A stretch of 64,000 nt of DNA from Pseudomonas sp. PDM18 (GTDB lineage Bacteria > Pseudomonadota > Gammaproteobacteria > Pseudomonadales > Pseudomonadaceae), in contig NZ_JACVBX010000017.1 of assembly GCF_014852585.1 (NCBI RefSeq), positions 34,597-98,596 of the forward strand, given 5' to 3'. The translations under genes were made by a program, and so were the position numbers. The notes under the pieces were generated by a model that was not told where the DNA came from, searched no databases, and worked only from the letters and a program-made list of their open reading frames with translations. Below, in pieces: positions 9,137-17,963 of this stretch. Within the stretch, counting starts at the first letter, position 1. Each line of letters opens with the position of its first letter.

Positions 9137-9880
9137 TCAGAGCCAGGGAGCCAGGCGTGTCGCCCAGGCTTCCACCCCTTGCGGGGTCCGCAGTCCGTCA
9201 TTGCGGATTTCGATCAGCACGGCGTCCACGCCGCGCTCGTCGCCATGCACCGGGACCGTCATGTCCTCCAGCGGGTCGATCACATAGGGTTGATTGGCGC
9301 CGATTTCCTCCCCGCTCTGGCGCAGCCCGGCAACCATGCGCTGGGCATAGACTTCGGCTTTTGCGTAGAGCACCCCGGCGACCCATGGGCGTGGCTCGCC
9401 GCGATAGCGCGGGGTGAAGCTGTGTACGCCGACCAGTCGAGTCGGCCGGTCGGCCGCCAGGCGCTCGTCGAGCAGCGCGCTCAATTGCCGGTGGAAGGGT
9501 TCGAACAGGCTCCCCATCCTCTCCTGCCGGGCCGCCGCGCTCAGGTTGCGGTTGCCGGGGATCGGGTAGATCTCGCTGTGTTCGGGAATCAGGTCCGGCG
9601 CCGATAGAGGTCGGTTGAGGTCGATCAGCAGGCGCGAGTAGTTGGCCACCAGCAGCGTGGCGTCCAGGCGCGCCGACAGCTCGCGGGCCAGGTCCAGCGC
9701 GCCGATGTCCCAGGCGATGTGCTCGGCGGCGGCTGCATCGTCCAGGCCCAGCTGCGCCAGTTCCTCGGGGATGTAGCGGCTGGCGTGCTCGCAGACCAGC
9801 AGCACCGGGCTCTCGCCCTGGGGATTGACGATCTCGAATGGCGGACGCCGGTAGAAGCCGGATTCAGTAGAACTTTGCAT
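9137..9880 (-). CDS. N-formylglutamate amidohydrolase family protein
   Basis: A 247-residue protein of the N-formylglutamate amidohydrolase (HutG/FGase) family, with the family signature LLVCEHASRYIP near residue 30, LLIDLNRPL, and VGVHSFTPRYRG. Zinc-dependent members hydrolyse N-formyl or N-acyl glutamate. The start ATG at 9880 overlaps the end of the upstream ligase gene by 17 bases; an in-frame GTG at 9913 is possible but has no better ribosome binding site. There are no histidine-utilisation genes nearby, so a role outside histidine degradation is likely. Confidence 0.88.
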   Translation of the reverse strand: MQSSTESGFYRRPPFEIVNPQGESPVLLVCEHASRYIPEELAQLGLDDAAAAEHIAWDIGALDLARELSARLDATLLVANYSRLLIDLNRPLSAPDLIPEHSEIYPIPGNRNLSAAARQERMGSLFEPFHRQLSALLDERLAADRPTRLVGVHSFTPRYRGEPRPWVAGVLYAKAEVYAQRMVAGLRQSGEEIGANQPYVIDPLEDMTVPVHGDERGVDAVLIEIRNDGLRTPQGVEAWATRLAPWL

Positions 9881-11204
9881 AGGATTCACAGAGTTGTTCT
9901 TCGCTGAGTTCACGGGTCAGGGCCTGCTCCTGGCGCTTCATGGAAACGTAGGTCTGCAGCAGCGCCGGCGGCAGCTGGGCGCACAGTTCGGTATCGGCGA
10001 GCACCAGGCGCTGGGCCTCCTCCAGCGAACCCGGCAGCGATTTGATCCCCAGCTCCTCGCGCTGGGCATCGCTGAGGCTGTGCGGATCGACGTCGGTGAC
10101 CGCCGACAGCGGCAGCTCCTGCTGCATGCCCAAGCGCCCGGCGATCAGCACGGCGGCCATGGCCAGGTGCGGGCTGGCGGTGGCGTCCATGGGGCGGAAT
10201 TCCAGGTTGAACTGGCGCGCCTTGGGCTTGCCGCCGATCTCCACCACCGGGCAGATGCGCAGTGCGGCTTCGCGGTTGCGCAGACCCAGGCAGGCGTAGG
10301 CGGCACTCCAGTGGTGCGGCTTGAGCCGCAGGTAGGACACCGCCGTTGGCGCGGTGAGCGCGCACAGCGCCGGCAGGTGGCGCAGCACGCCGGCAGCCCA
10401 GTGCTCGGCGAGCTTCGACAGGTTGGTCGGCGCGGCTTCGTCGTAGAACACCGGGGTACCGTCCAGGCGTTGCAGGCTCAGGTGCAGGTGCACACCGTTG
10501 GTGACGGCGCCGGGCGCCAGCAGCGGCGTGAACGTGCTGCGCCAGCCGAACTGGCGGGCGATCTCGCGGGTGACTTCGCGGACGTTCACCGCACGGTCGG
10601 CGGCGGCAACGCCCTGGGTCGGCCGGCAGGTGACTTCGTACTGGTTGCGGCCGTACTCGGGCAGGAACATTTCCGGCTCGGCGCCGATCTGTTCCAGCGC
10701 GCTCATCAGCCAGCCGCCGAAGTTGCCGGTCTGCCGCTGGGCTTGCAGGGAGAAAGCGGCGGCGTGCTCGTCCGCCAGGCCCAGCAGGTTGAATTCGTGT
10801 TCGAAGGCGGCGGTGACTTGCAGATCCAGCTCCCGGTAACGGGCGATCTCTTCGCGCAGCAGAGTGCGCGGGCACACCGGCCAGGGCGCGCCGGCGGTGG
10901 TCACCAAGTCGCCGTGCAGGTAATCCAGCGGCGCGGCCTGGGCGTCCGGGCCATTTTCAAGACGCACCCGGCTGCTCGGGTCGGGCAGCAGGCGCAAGTC
11001 GCCGTGGCTGCCCCAGGGATTGTCGTCGGCGATGATGTCCTGGGGCGTCAGCGCGCTGTTGGCGGGCACCCAGCCACAACCAGTGACGAGCTGCTCGGCG
11101 ACTTCCGATTCGGGAAGCGAGCGGCCACGGGTGATGCCGCAGAGGTCGGTGGTGACGAAGCTGGTCAGGCGCATCGGAGCGGGATTGTTATTGTTCTGAC
11201 TCAT
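9864..11204 (-). CDS. Glutamine synthetase-like ligase, PuuA/GlnT type
   Basis: A 446-residue glutamine synthetase fold enzyme. The metal-binding EHEFNLL, the GVHLHLSLQ histidine motif and the late RPMDATASPHLAMAA segment are visible. Length and divergence fit the gamma-glutamyl-amine ligases (gamma-glutamylputrescine or similar) rather than housekeeping GlnA, which carries a different adenylylation loop. It should use ATP to join glutamate to an amine. GGGAGAA precedes the ATG. The downstream amidohydrolase overlaps it, and the upstream isochorismatase-type gene is 15 bases away, so this is a tight operon. Confidence 0.9.
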   Translation of the reverse strand: MSQNNNNPAPMRLTSFVTTDLCGITRGRSLPESEVAEQLVTGCGWVPANSALTPQDIIADDNPWGSHGDLRLLPDPSSRVRLENGPDAQAAPLDYLHGDLVTTAGAPWPVCPRTLLREEIARYRELDLQVTAAFEHEFNLLGLADEHAAAFSLQAQRQTGNFGGWLMSALEQIGAEPEMFLPEYGRNQYEVTCRPTQGVAAADRAVNVREVTREIARQFGWRSTFTPLLAPGAVTNGVHLHLSLQRLDGTPVFYDEAAPTNLSKLAEHWAAGVLRHLPALCALTAPTAVSYLRLKPHHWSAAYACLGLRNREAALRICPVVEIGGKPKARQFNLEFRPMDATASPHLAMAAVLIAGRLGMQQELPLSAVTDVDPHSLSDAQREELGIKSLPGSLEEAQRLVLADTELCAQLPPALLQTYVSMKRQEQALTRELSEEQLCESYAKFY

Positions 11205-11219
11205 GACGTTCTCCCGGCC

Positions 11220-11867
11220 TCAGGCCAGCGCGGCGATGCGGGCCAGCACGCTGTCGGTGTCGGCGATCCAGCAGTAGCCCTTGATCGCTTCCAGACAGGC
11301 CTGGTGGCGTTCGGCGGTGTGGGTGGCGCAGGCGTCCTCGACCAGGGTGACGAGGTAGCCACGGTCGGCGGCGTCGCGCACGGCCATGTCCACGCACTGG
11401 TCCGTGACCACGCCGCAGATGATCAGGTTGCGGGTATTCAGGTTGCGCAGCACGTAGTCGATGGCGGTGGAGTTGAAAACGCCCGAGGACGTCTTCGGCA
11501 ACACGATCTCGTTCTCCCGCGGCGCCAGGGCGTCGATCACCTGCGCGTCCGGGCTGCCCTTGGGCAGGTGCATGTCGGAGAGCTTGTGGTCCAGCGAGCG
11601 GTCACGGCCATCGGCGGTGAGGCTCTCGATGATGGTGTGCAGCACCTCCCCGCCCACCTCGCGCATGGCCGCCAGCAGGCGCTGCTGGTTGGGTATCACG
11701 CTCGCCTCGACGCGCTCGTAGAAGTAGCGGTGCGTCGTCGGATCGACGTGGGCATCGCGACCGGGGATGACCCAGGCGTTCTGCATGTCGACGAACAGGA
11801 TGGCGGTCTGGCCGGGGGTGAACGGAAGGTCACGGGGCGATGGGTGGGGCAAGCTGAACACGGTCAT
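11220..11867 (-). CDS. Isochorismatase-family cysteine hydrolase
   Basis: A 215-residue single-domain alpha/beta hydrolase of the isochorismatase/N-carbamoylsarcosine amidase group. The Asp-Lys-Cys triad is visible: Asp in LFVDMQNAW, Lys in VLPKTSSGVF and Cys in GVVTDQCVDMAVRD. The cysteine indicates amidase activity rather than true isochorismatase activity. Its ATG overlaps the RpiR stop (ATGA), so the two are translationally coupled. The operon context suggests hydrolysis of an amide or ureide feeding nitrogen into the glutamate-linked steps. Confidence 0.9.
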   Translation of the reverse strand: MTVFSLPHPSPRDLPFTPGQTAILFVDMQNAWVIPGRDAHVDPTTHRYFYERVEASVIPNQQRLLAAMREVGGEVLHTIIESLTADGRDRSLDHKLSDMHLPKGSPDAQVIDALAPRENEIVLPKTSSGVFNSTAIDYVLRNLNTRNLIICGVVTDQCVDMAVRDAADRGYLVTLVEDACATHTAERHQACLEAIKGYCWIADTDSVLARIAALA

Positions 11868-12721
11868 TCCTCGAGGATGTGGCTGCCGAAGGCAGCTCTC
11901 AGGTGGTCGATGCCTTCCAGGCGTTCGTCGAGCTGGCCATCCATGCGCGCTACCAGGCTGGCGATCAGCGCCTCGACCTGGGCCATGGTCGGCACCAGGG
12001 TGTCGAAGGGCGATGGGGATTCCACCGGGGCACTGATGATCAGGTCGGCGAACTCGCGCAGCGGCGAGTCGTAGATATCGGTGAACAGCACCACGCGAGC
12101 GCCACGGGCCTTGGCGGCGCGGGTCACTCCCAATGCCTGGGCCTGGTAGCGGCGGTAGTCGAATACCACCACCAGCGTCTGGCGGTCGATGTCGCCCAGC
12201 TGGTCGGGCAGCGCGGCGCCGTCGTCCAGCAGCAGGCAGCCGCTGCGCAGCATGCGCAGATGCGCCACCAGGTAACCGGCGAGGAAGCGGCTGAAGCGGC
12301 CGCCGTGGCAGAGCACGCGCAGCTTGGGGTCGAGCAGCCAGTCGCCGAGCAGGCGCACGTCATCGGCCTGGGTCAGCGCCAGGGTGCGCTGGATGCCTTC
12401 GCTGGCGTCGCTCAGGTAATTGGACCAGACGTCATCGCGGCTCATCCCTTCGCGGCGCCCGGCGAGCAGGGTGCGCGGCGAGCGCAGGCGGTCGTCCACC
12501 TCGGCCATCAGCGCGTTCTGGAAGTCGCTGTAGCCGCTGAAGCCGAGCTTCTTCACCAGCCGCAGGATGCTGGGGTCGCTGACCCCGGCCTGCCGGGCGA
12601 GGCGCGACATCGGCCCGAGGCCGGCGCGCGGGTAGTCGTCGAGCAAGGCGCGCAGGACCTTGCGCTCGGCCTTGGTGAGCTCGACTTCCGGGGTGTTCAG
12701 GCGATTTTTGAGTGTGAGCAT
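11864..12721 (-). CDS. RpiR/MurR-family regulator (HTH + SIS)
   Basis: A 285-residue protein with an N-terminal HTH_6 domain (about 1-77, including VSDPSILRLVKKLGFSGYSDF) and a C-terminal SIS domain (about 110-270). SIS normally binds a phosphosugar, but RpiR proteins also control amino-acid and purine catabolism. The ATG at 12721 has a GAGGCGCC site; a longer frame upstream is AT-rich and lacks one. It is the first gene of the isochorismatase-ligase-amidohydrolase-permease operon, so autoregulation of that operon is likely. Confidence 0.9.
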   Translation of the reverse strand: MLTLKNRLNTPEVELTKAERKVLRALLDDYPRAGLGPMSRLARQAGVSDPSILRLVKKLGFSGYSDFQNALMAEVDDRLRSPRTLLAGRREGMSRDDVWSNYLSDASEGIQRTLALTQADDVRLLGDWLLDPKLRVLCHGGRFSRFLAGYLVAHLRMLRSGCLLLDDGAALPDQLGDIDRQTLVVVFDYRRYQAQALGVTRAAKARGARVVLFTDIYDSPLREFADLIISAPVESPSPFDTLVPTMAQVEALIASLVARMDGQLDERLEGIDHLRAAFGSHILEE

Positions 12722-13002
12722 GGAGGCGCCTCTTGTTATGGCACCATTTGTATAATGCGCTTCAGAAAGTTTCAATATGTATTTTTTGTAGTATTCACTA
12801 CACAATGCGGACGCACGACAGCAATCTGCCGACGTAGACGTCCGCCTGCGATTTTCCGTGAAATCACGTAGCGTGTTTGCCGGCGCGTCGAACGGCGTTA
12901 CGCCGGCGTCGAGGCTGGATGAACGAATTGGAAAAAGCCGGCGCCGGAGTGTTCCACGGCGCCAGCCATCACGCTCAGGAGGGGCGCCAGCGCGCCGCTG
13001 CG

Positions 13003-13257
13003 TCAGACGCTGTCGTCGAGGCGCTCGACCCAGCGTTCAGCCGCGTCATGGGACGCCTGGAAGGCTTCCTCATGGGATTCCCACGGGCCGACCACCACAT
13101 CCAGCGGCGAGACGCCGGCCGGCATTTTCGCCAGCGACAGCAGCACCTCACCCACCTTGCCCGGGGCGATGTAACGCGGCGACATCAACACGGCGACTCC
13201 CGTGGAAGTCAGGTATTCACTAGGCGCCATGAACTCCGGCTCGCTAGACTGCTGCAT
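13003..13257 (-). CDS. Small hypothetical protein
   Basis: An 84-residue soluble acidic protein with no signal peptide or membrane segment. The ATG has a good GGGGGGA site. The middle (SPRYIAPGKVGEVLLSLAKMPAGVSPLDVVVG) is hydrophobic but not membrane-length, and the C-terminus is amphipathic and Glu/Asp-rich. No family was recognised. It stands alone between the RpiR operon and the efflux pump. Confidence 0.6.
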   Translation of the reverse strand: MQQSSEPEFMAPSEYLTSTGVAVLMSPRYIAPGKVGEVLLSLAKMPAGVSPLDVVVGPWESHEEAFQASHDAAERWVERLDDSV

Positions 13258-13407
13258 GCGGTTTCCCCCCTGGGCTTGTACGGCCTGTTCTCAGGATGAC
13301 GACGGCGAGGCGCACAGCGCGCACTCTTACTGATTCCTGACCCGGCCGGGCAAGCGACAGTTCCGGCAACCGCCGCCGTTCCACGCGGTAGCGGACAAAC
13401 GGCCGTT

Positions 13408-14955
13408 TCAGGCCGGCAATGGCTCGTGGACCGGCATCGGCCGGTCGAGCAGCGTGCCCACTAGTACGGCGAAAACCAGGGCAGCGATGCCCGCCACCAG
13501 CAGCACACTCTGGAAACCACCGATGAAGGCCTGGCGCACGACCGGTGCGAGAGCAATGCGCTGGGCCGGATCGACCAGCGACAGCGCGGCCGTGAAGTCC
13601 CCCGCCGCCGCGCGGGTCGCCATCTCGGCGGCCTTCTCCATCTGCGCAGGGGCAAGCTTTACCAGCGCGTCACGCAGCAACTGGGCGCTGCGTGCGGCCA
13701 GGACACCGCCCAGAATGCCCACGGCCAGCACGATGGCGGCGAAGCGCGTGGTGGTGCTCAACCCCGAGGCCATGCCGGTACGCTCGCGGGGCACGCAGGC
13801 CATGATGTTCTTCTGCGTGTCGCCATTGAGCAGCCCGGCACCGGCGCCCAGAACCAGGCTGGCGAGGGCGAAGGCCAGGTAACCGCCCTGCCCGGCCGCC
13901 AGCGCGCAAAGCAGGTTGCCCGCACCGACCAGCACCAACCCCAGGGCAAAAATCCGCGCCGGACTGAAGCGCCCGCTCAGGCGCATGCCCACCCGTGGCG
14001 CCAGCAGCATCGCCAGGGCGAACGGCAGCATGCCCGCGCCCGCCGCCACAGCCGACAGTTGCAGTCCGTTCTGCAGGTACAGCGGCAGCAGGGTCATCAT
14101 CACCTGAGCGCAGGCGGCGTAGGCGAACATGCCGAGCAAGGCGCCAATGAAACGCGCGCTGCGCATCAGCCGCAGGTCGATCATCGGCCGCGCCTGGCTG
14201 CGCTCCACCAGCACGAACAGGCCGAGCAGCCCGGCGCTGACCAGCAGCCGCGCGAGGGTCGGTGGGCTGTCCCAGCCGACGCGGTTGCCATCGATCAGCG
14301 CCCAGATCAGGTAGCCCAGGCCGCCGGCGAAGGTCAGGCTGCCCAGCGGGTCGAGGCGCGCGGCCGCGTTGTCGCGGGACTCCTCGATGCTGCGCAGCGC
14401 CATCGCTCCCAGCAGCACCACCAGCGGCAGGTTGAGATAGAAGATCCAGCGCCAGCCCAGGGTCGCGGATATCACCCCGCCCAGCAGCGGCGCAAAGGTG
14501 ATGGTGGCGCCCATGCATACGCCCCAGAAGGCCCACGCGCGCAGGCGCTCCTCGGGTTCGTGGAAGCGATGGCCGATGGCGGCCAGCGCCGAGGTCAGCA
14601 GCAACGCGGCGCCGACTCCCTTGGCGGCGCGGGCGATATCCAGGAACAGCAGGCTCGGCGCCGCACCGCAGGCCAGCGAGGCTACGCCGAACAGCACCAG
14701 CCCGAGCAGCAGCATGCGCCGCAGGCCGAAACGGTCGGCCAGGCTGCCGGCGGGCAGCAGGCAGGCGGCGAAGGCCAGCAGGTAGGCGCTGACCACCCAC
14801 TCGATATCGGCGAAGGAGCCGGACAGGTCGCGGGCGATGCTCGGCAGCGAAACCGCGACGATGTTGGTGTCGAGGATGATCAGCGCGCACACCGCCGAAG
14901 CGGTCAGCAGGGTGAAACGGGCGGAGGGTCGTGGGCGAATCACAGGGTCGGACAT
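13408..14955 (-). CDS. MFS drug:H+ antiporter, DHA2 (EmrB/QacA) family
   Basis: A 515-residue inner-membrane protein whose length and roughly 14 hydrophobic segments match the DHA2 family. It shows the first-helix motif LDTNIVAVSLPSIARDL, the loop 2-3 motif GSLADRFGLRRMLLLG and the antiporter-like motif C region GWRWIFYLNLP. It probably exports toxic organic compounds. There is no adjacent EmrA-type adaptor or outer-membrane partner. It is divergent from a LysR gene that likely regulates it. Confidence 0.92.
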   Translation of the reverse strand: MSDPVIRPRPSARFTLLTASAVCALIILDTNIVAVSLPSIARDLSGSFADIEWVVSAYLLAFAACLLPAGSLADRFGLRRMLLLGLVLFGVASLACGAAPSLLFLDIARAAKGVGAALLLTSALAAIGHRFHEPEERLRAWAFWGVCMGATITFAPLLGGVISATLGWRWIFYLNLPLVVLLGAMALRSIEESRDNAAARLDPLGSLTFAGGLGYLIWALIDGNRVGWDSPPTLARLLVSAGLLGLFVLVERSQARPMIDLRLMRSARFIGALLGMFAYAACAQVMMTLLPLYLQNGLQLSAVAAGAGMLPFALAMLLAPRVGMRLSGRFSPARIFALGLVLVGAGNLLCALAAGQGGYLAFALASLVLGAGAGLLNGDTQKNIMACVPRERTGMASGLSTTTRFAAIVLAVGILGGVLAARSAQLLRDALVKLAPAQMEKAAEMATRAAAGDFTAALSLVDPAQRIALAPVVRQAFIGGFQSVLLVAGIAALVFAVLVGTLLDRPMPVHEPLPA

Positions 14956-15076
14956 GGCAAGGCTTCCCGCGCTGGCCGGCGCGCCGGGTTTTGCCCTCGC
15001 CGCGCCGGCCTTGTAGTGTTGCCTCCACGGTAACGCCCGCGTGCGCCGGGCTTGTTAGCCACGGCGGCCTTCGTCA

Positions 15077-15091
15077 TTAGCCTGCGACTAA
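15077..15091. promoter_or_regulatory. Short LysR-type inverted repeat before the LysR start
   Basis: TTAG-N7-CTAA (15077-15091) lies just upstream of the LysR ATG and within the divergent promoter region with the efflux gene. This size and spacing fit a LysR T-N11-A type site, but short motifs of this kind also occur by chance. Confidence 0.3.
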
Positions 15092-15096
15092 CGAAT

Positions 15097-15987
15097 ATGG
15101 AAATCCGTCATTTCCGCTACTTCCTCAGCGTCGCCCACCACGGCCACTTCACCCGCGCGGCCGAGCAACTGGGCATCGCCCCGCCGACCCTGAGCCGGCA
15201 GATCCAGGACATGGAAAAGGAGCTCGGCGTGCTGCTGTTCCAGCGCAGCCAGCGCGAGGTGCGCCTGACCGCCGCCGGCGAAGCCCTGCTGGCGGAAGCC
15301 GGACTCGCGGTACGCCAGTTCGACGCCGCGCAACTGGGCGCGCAGCGCGCCGGCCGCGGCGAAACCGGGCACCTGCGCCTGGGCTACGTGGCCTCGGCGG
15401 CCTATTCCGGCGTGCTGCAGCAGCATGTCGAGCAATTCACCCGCGCTCTGCCGGCGGTGGATCTGGACATCAGCGAAGCGCCCATGGCGCAACTGCCGGC
15501 GCAGGTACGCGACGGAACGCTCGACCTCGCCTACGTGCGCTCGCCGATGAGCCTGCCGGAGGAGCTGGAAGCCATCGCCCTGCAGGAGGAAGGCTTCGTC
15601 CTCGCCCTGCCCGCTTCCTCGCGCCTCAACGAGCTGCCGGAGATTCGCGCCGCGCGCTTGAGTGGTGAAACCTTCATCCTCCCGGAGCAGATCTCCGGCA
15701 CGCTGGAAGTGGCCAGCGCCGGCGGATTCGCCCCGCGCCTGGGCCAGCAGCCGGGCAGCCTGGTCGCGGTGATCGCGCTGGTATCCCTCGGCCGCGGCGT
15801 CGCCATCGTCCCCGAGTCCGTGGTGCGCCGGGTGCAGCTGCCGCAGGTGAACTACCGCCCGCTCGTCGACTGCGCGCCGCGCTCCTGGCTCTCGCTGCTG
15901 TACCGGCGCTTCGAGAAATCACCGCTGGTGCGGCGCTACATCGAACAGGTCCGGGCTCAGTCCGCCGACCACACCGCCAGCTCGTAG
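15097..15987 (+). CDS. LysR-family transcriptional regulator
   Basis: A 296-residue protein opening MEIRHFRYFLSVAHHGHFTRAAEQLGIAPPT in two steps of a classic LysR HTH (residues 1-60), followed by a substrate-binding domain. The group resembles BenM/CatM/CynR-type regulators. The ATG at 15097 was chosen because LysR proteins of this group begin with MEIR/MELR; the frame extends upstream without a ribosome binding site. It is divergent from the DHA2 efflux gene. Its last 31 bases overlap the convergent VOC gene. Confidence 0.92.
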   Translation: MEIRHFRYFLSVAHHGHFTRAAEQLGIAPPTLSRQIQDMEKELGVLLFQRSQREVRLTAAGEALLAEAGLAVRQFDAAQLGAQRAGRGETGHLRLGYVASAAYSGVLQQHVEQFTRALPAVDLDISEAPMAQLPAQVRDGTLDLAYVRSPMSLPEELEAIALQEEGFVLALPASSRLNELPEIRAARLSGETFILPEQISGTLEVASAGGFAPRLGQQPGSLVAVIALVSLGRGVAIVPESVVRRVQLPQVNYRPLVDCAPRSWLSLLYRRFEKSPLVRRYIEQVRAQSADHTASS

Positions 15988-16310
15988 CCGTCCGGATCGA
16001 TGAAATGGAAGCGCCGGCCGCCGGGGAAGGCAAAGGTCGCGCGGCTGATGGTGGCGCCGGCGGCTTCGAGGCGCGCCTGTGTCTGCGCCAGGTCGTCGGC
16101 GTAGAGGATCACCAGCGGGCCGCCCGGGCGCACCGGCTCGCCAGTGGTGAAGCCACCGGTGAGGCGACCGTCGCTGAATTCGCTGTAGGTGGGACCGTAG
16201 TCGGTGAAGCTCCAGCCAAAGGCGCTACCGTAGAAGGCCTTGCTGCGCGCGATGTCGCTGACGTTGAACTCGATGTTGTCGATCTGACGGTCGTTTCCGC
16301 GGATACCCAT
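15957..16310 (-). CDS. VOC-family (glyoxalase/bleomycin-resistance fold) protein
   Basis: A 117-residue protein of one VOC module: IDNIEFNVSDIARSKAFYGSAFGW at the start and FHFIDPDGYELAVWS at the end, the two beta-alpha-beta repeats that supply metal ligands. Function ranges from glyoxalase to antibiotic binding and is not resolved here. A perfect GGAGGCG site precedes the ATG at 16310. The 3' end overlaps the convergent LysR gene by 31 bases. Confidence 0.88.
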   Translation of the reverse strand: MGIRGNDRQIDNIEFNVSDIARSKAFYGSAFGWSFTDYGPTYSEFSDGRLTGGFTTGEPVRPGGPLVILYADDLAQTQARLEAAGATISRATFAFPGGRRFHFIDPDGYELAVWSAD

Positions 16311-16453
16311 AGTCGCCTCCTGGCAAGTCATGTCGGCCTGATCCTACGGCAAATCCCTGCGAGCAAAGCGCACCGCGCCGGTCAGCCGCAGGCTGATTGG
16401 CCATTTCCCGCCGATTGACGAATAATCATCGCGACTCAGCCAGATTCGCCGCC

Positions 16454-17242
16454 ATGCTCAACATCCCCCTCGCCAGCGTCGACGACGTCGACCGCGCCGT
16501 GCTCGCCATCGGCACCGACTACCCGCTCGGCACACTGCTCAAGCCCCACGCCCACCGCCGGGCGCAGTTCCTCTATGGCATGAGCGGGCTGATGGAGGTG
16601 GAGACCGAGGACGGCGCCTGGGTGATCCCACCCTACAGCGGCGTGTGGATTCCCGCCGGCAAGCAGCATCGGGTGCTGATGCGCGGTGTCAGCACGCGCA
16701 GCCTGTACATCGACCCGCAGGTGCCGGTGCGCGATACCCTGCTGTGCCAGGCGTTGACCGTTTCGCCGCTGCTGCATCACCTGCTGCTGGCCAGCGTCGA
16801 GGTAACGGCGCTGCACGACGAGAACGGCCGCGACGGCGACCTGATCCGCCTGCTGCTCCACGAGCTGCGCCAGGCGCCGAGCCTGCCGCTGTTTGCCCCG
16901 CTGCCGGCGCACCCGCGCCTGCTGGAGCTGTGCCGGGACTTCCTGCGCGCACCGGCCATCAATGTCACCGCGGACCTCTGGGCCGCCGAACTGCATCGCA
17001 GCACACGCACCTTCAGCCGGCTGTTCCGCCAGCAGACCGGCCTCTCCTTCGGCGCGTGGCGCCAGCAGGCCTGCCTGCTCGCCGCCGTCACGCGGCTGGC
17101 GGCAGGCAACCCGGTCACCCGCGTCGCGCTGGAACTGGGCTACGACAGCCCGAGCGCCTTCTCCAGCATGTTCCGCCGCAGCCTTGGCGTGGCGCCCAGC
17201 AGTTACCAGGCCTCGGCGGACAGTACTGCGGCGACCGCCTAG
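16454..17242 (+). CDS. AraC-family regulator with N-terminal cupin
   Basis: A 262-residue protein. Residues about 20-100 form a cupin sensor (HAHRRAQFLYGMSGLMEVET, then PPYSGVWIPAGKQHRV), and about 155-255 carry the two AraC HTH motifs, ending VALELGYDSPSAFSSMFRRSLGV. This is the common cupin-AraC type that often controls an adjacent efflux or metabolic gene. The ATG at 16454 begins the conserved part; an upstream TTG is in frame but unlikely. The next gene, a Rossmann-like protein, is a plausible target. Confidence 0.9.
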   Translation: MLNIPLASVDDVDRAVLAIGTDYPLGTLLKPHAHRRAQFLYGMSGLMEVETEDGAWVIPPYSGVWIPAGKQHRVLMRGVSTRSLYIDPQVPVRDTLLCQALTVSPLLHHLLLASVEVTALHDENGRDGDLIRLLLHELRQAPSLPLFAPLPAHPRLLELCRDFLRAPAINVTADLWAAELHRSTRTFSRLFRQQTGLSFGAWRQQACLLAAVTRLAAGNPVTRVALELGYDSPSAFSSMFRRSLGVAPSSYQASADSTAATA

Positions 17243-17336
17243 CACCGCTCGCGCAATTGGACTGAACCCTCGCCGGCGCTCTCCTTCGATATGCACATGT
17301 CGCATCCATCGAACCACTGCTGTCGAAGGAGCCTCC

Positions 17337-17963
17337 ATGCACAACCTGGAAACCCCGACTCTCAAACTTGGGCTGTTCAAGCCCTTTGGCAGCTTCGGCC
17401 AGGCGCTGATTGCCGGCGCCCTGCAACGCCAGCACGAAGTCACCGTGCTGGTCGATGATCTCAACCGTCTGCGCGCGCGCCCGGGCCTGCGCTGCAAGTT
17501 GGGCAGCCTGGATTCGTCGATCGAGGTCAGCGAGGCCGTGTCAGGGCTGGACGCTGTGTTCGCGTTCCTCGACGACCAACCCGCGCAAAGTCTCCCACCG
17601 CAGTGCGGCGCACTGATCGACGGGTGCTTGCGAGTGCAAGTGCCGCGCCTGCTGCTGGTCGGTCACTGGGGCTGGCTGGTGGAACCTGCTGATGCCGATC
17701 AGGAACAACTTGGGGCCGGCCTCGCCCGCAGCCTTGAAGTCAGCGGCGTGGACTGGACACTGGTGGAAGCACCACGAATGCCCGAAGGCCTGCGCATCGA
17801 CGACTTCAGCCGCGCCGGCAACGCCTCCGCCGACGACTCTGCCCTGACGTTCTCTTACGCCGAGGCGCTGCTGGACGAGATGCAACTGGGCCTGCACACC
17901 GGCCAGTGTTTGCGCCTGCGCAGAGGCGAGGAGTTGCCGCCATGTCCGGCCCCGATGCACTGA
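17337..17963 (+). CDS. Rossmann-like NAD(P)-binding protein, degenerate motif
   Basis: A 208-residue protein resembling the NmrA/SDR-a group: beta-strand LGLFKPFGSFGQALIAGAL, then VTVLVDDLNRL, then the DAVFAFLDD and VPRLLLVGHWGW strands. The usual GxxGxxG loop reads KPFGSFG, so the first glycine is missing and cofactor binding is uncertain. GAAGGAG is placed before the ATG. It overlaps the next small membrane gene and may form a two-gene unit controlled by the upstream AraC protein. Exact function unknown. Confidence 0.65.
   Translation: MHNLETPTLKLGLFKPFGSFGQALIAGALQRQHEVTVLVDDLNRLRARPGLRCKLGSLDSSIEVSEAVSGLDAVFAFLDDQPAQSLPPQCGALIDGCLRVQVPRLLLVGHWGWLVEPADADQEQLGAGLARSLEVSGVDWTLVEAPRMPEGLRIDDFSRAGNASADDSALTFSYAEALLDEMQLGLHTGQCLRLRRGEELPPCPAPMH

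Noticed and set aside
7650..9287. 545-codon plus-strand frame over the APC permease
   Set aside because: The composition is dominated by His, Gln, Arg and Asp, and the minus strand encodes a clear 12-helix permease.
9894..12074. 726-codon plus-strand frame over the ligase/isochorismatase/RpiR genes
   Set aside because: It spans three well-recognised minus-strand genes and has His/Gln/Arg-rich, unfolded composition.
15052..15096. Longer N-terminus for the LysR at 15.1 kb
   Set aside because: It adds residues before the conserved MEIRHF start, overlaps the likely operator and has no ribosome binding site.
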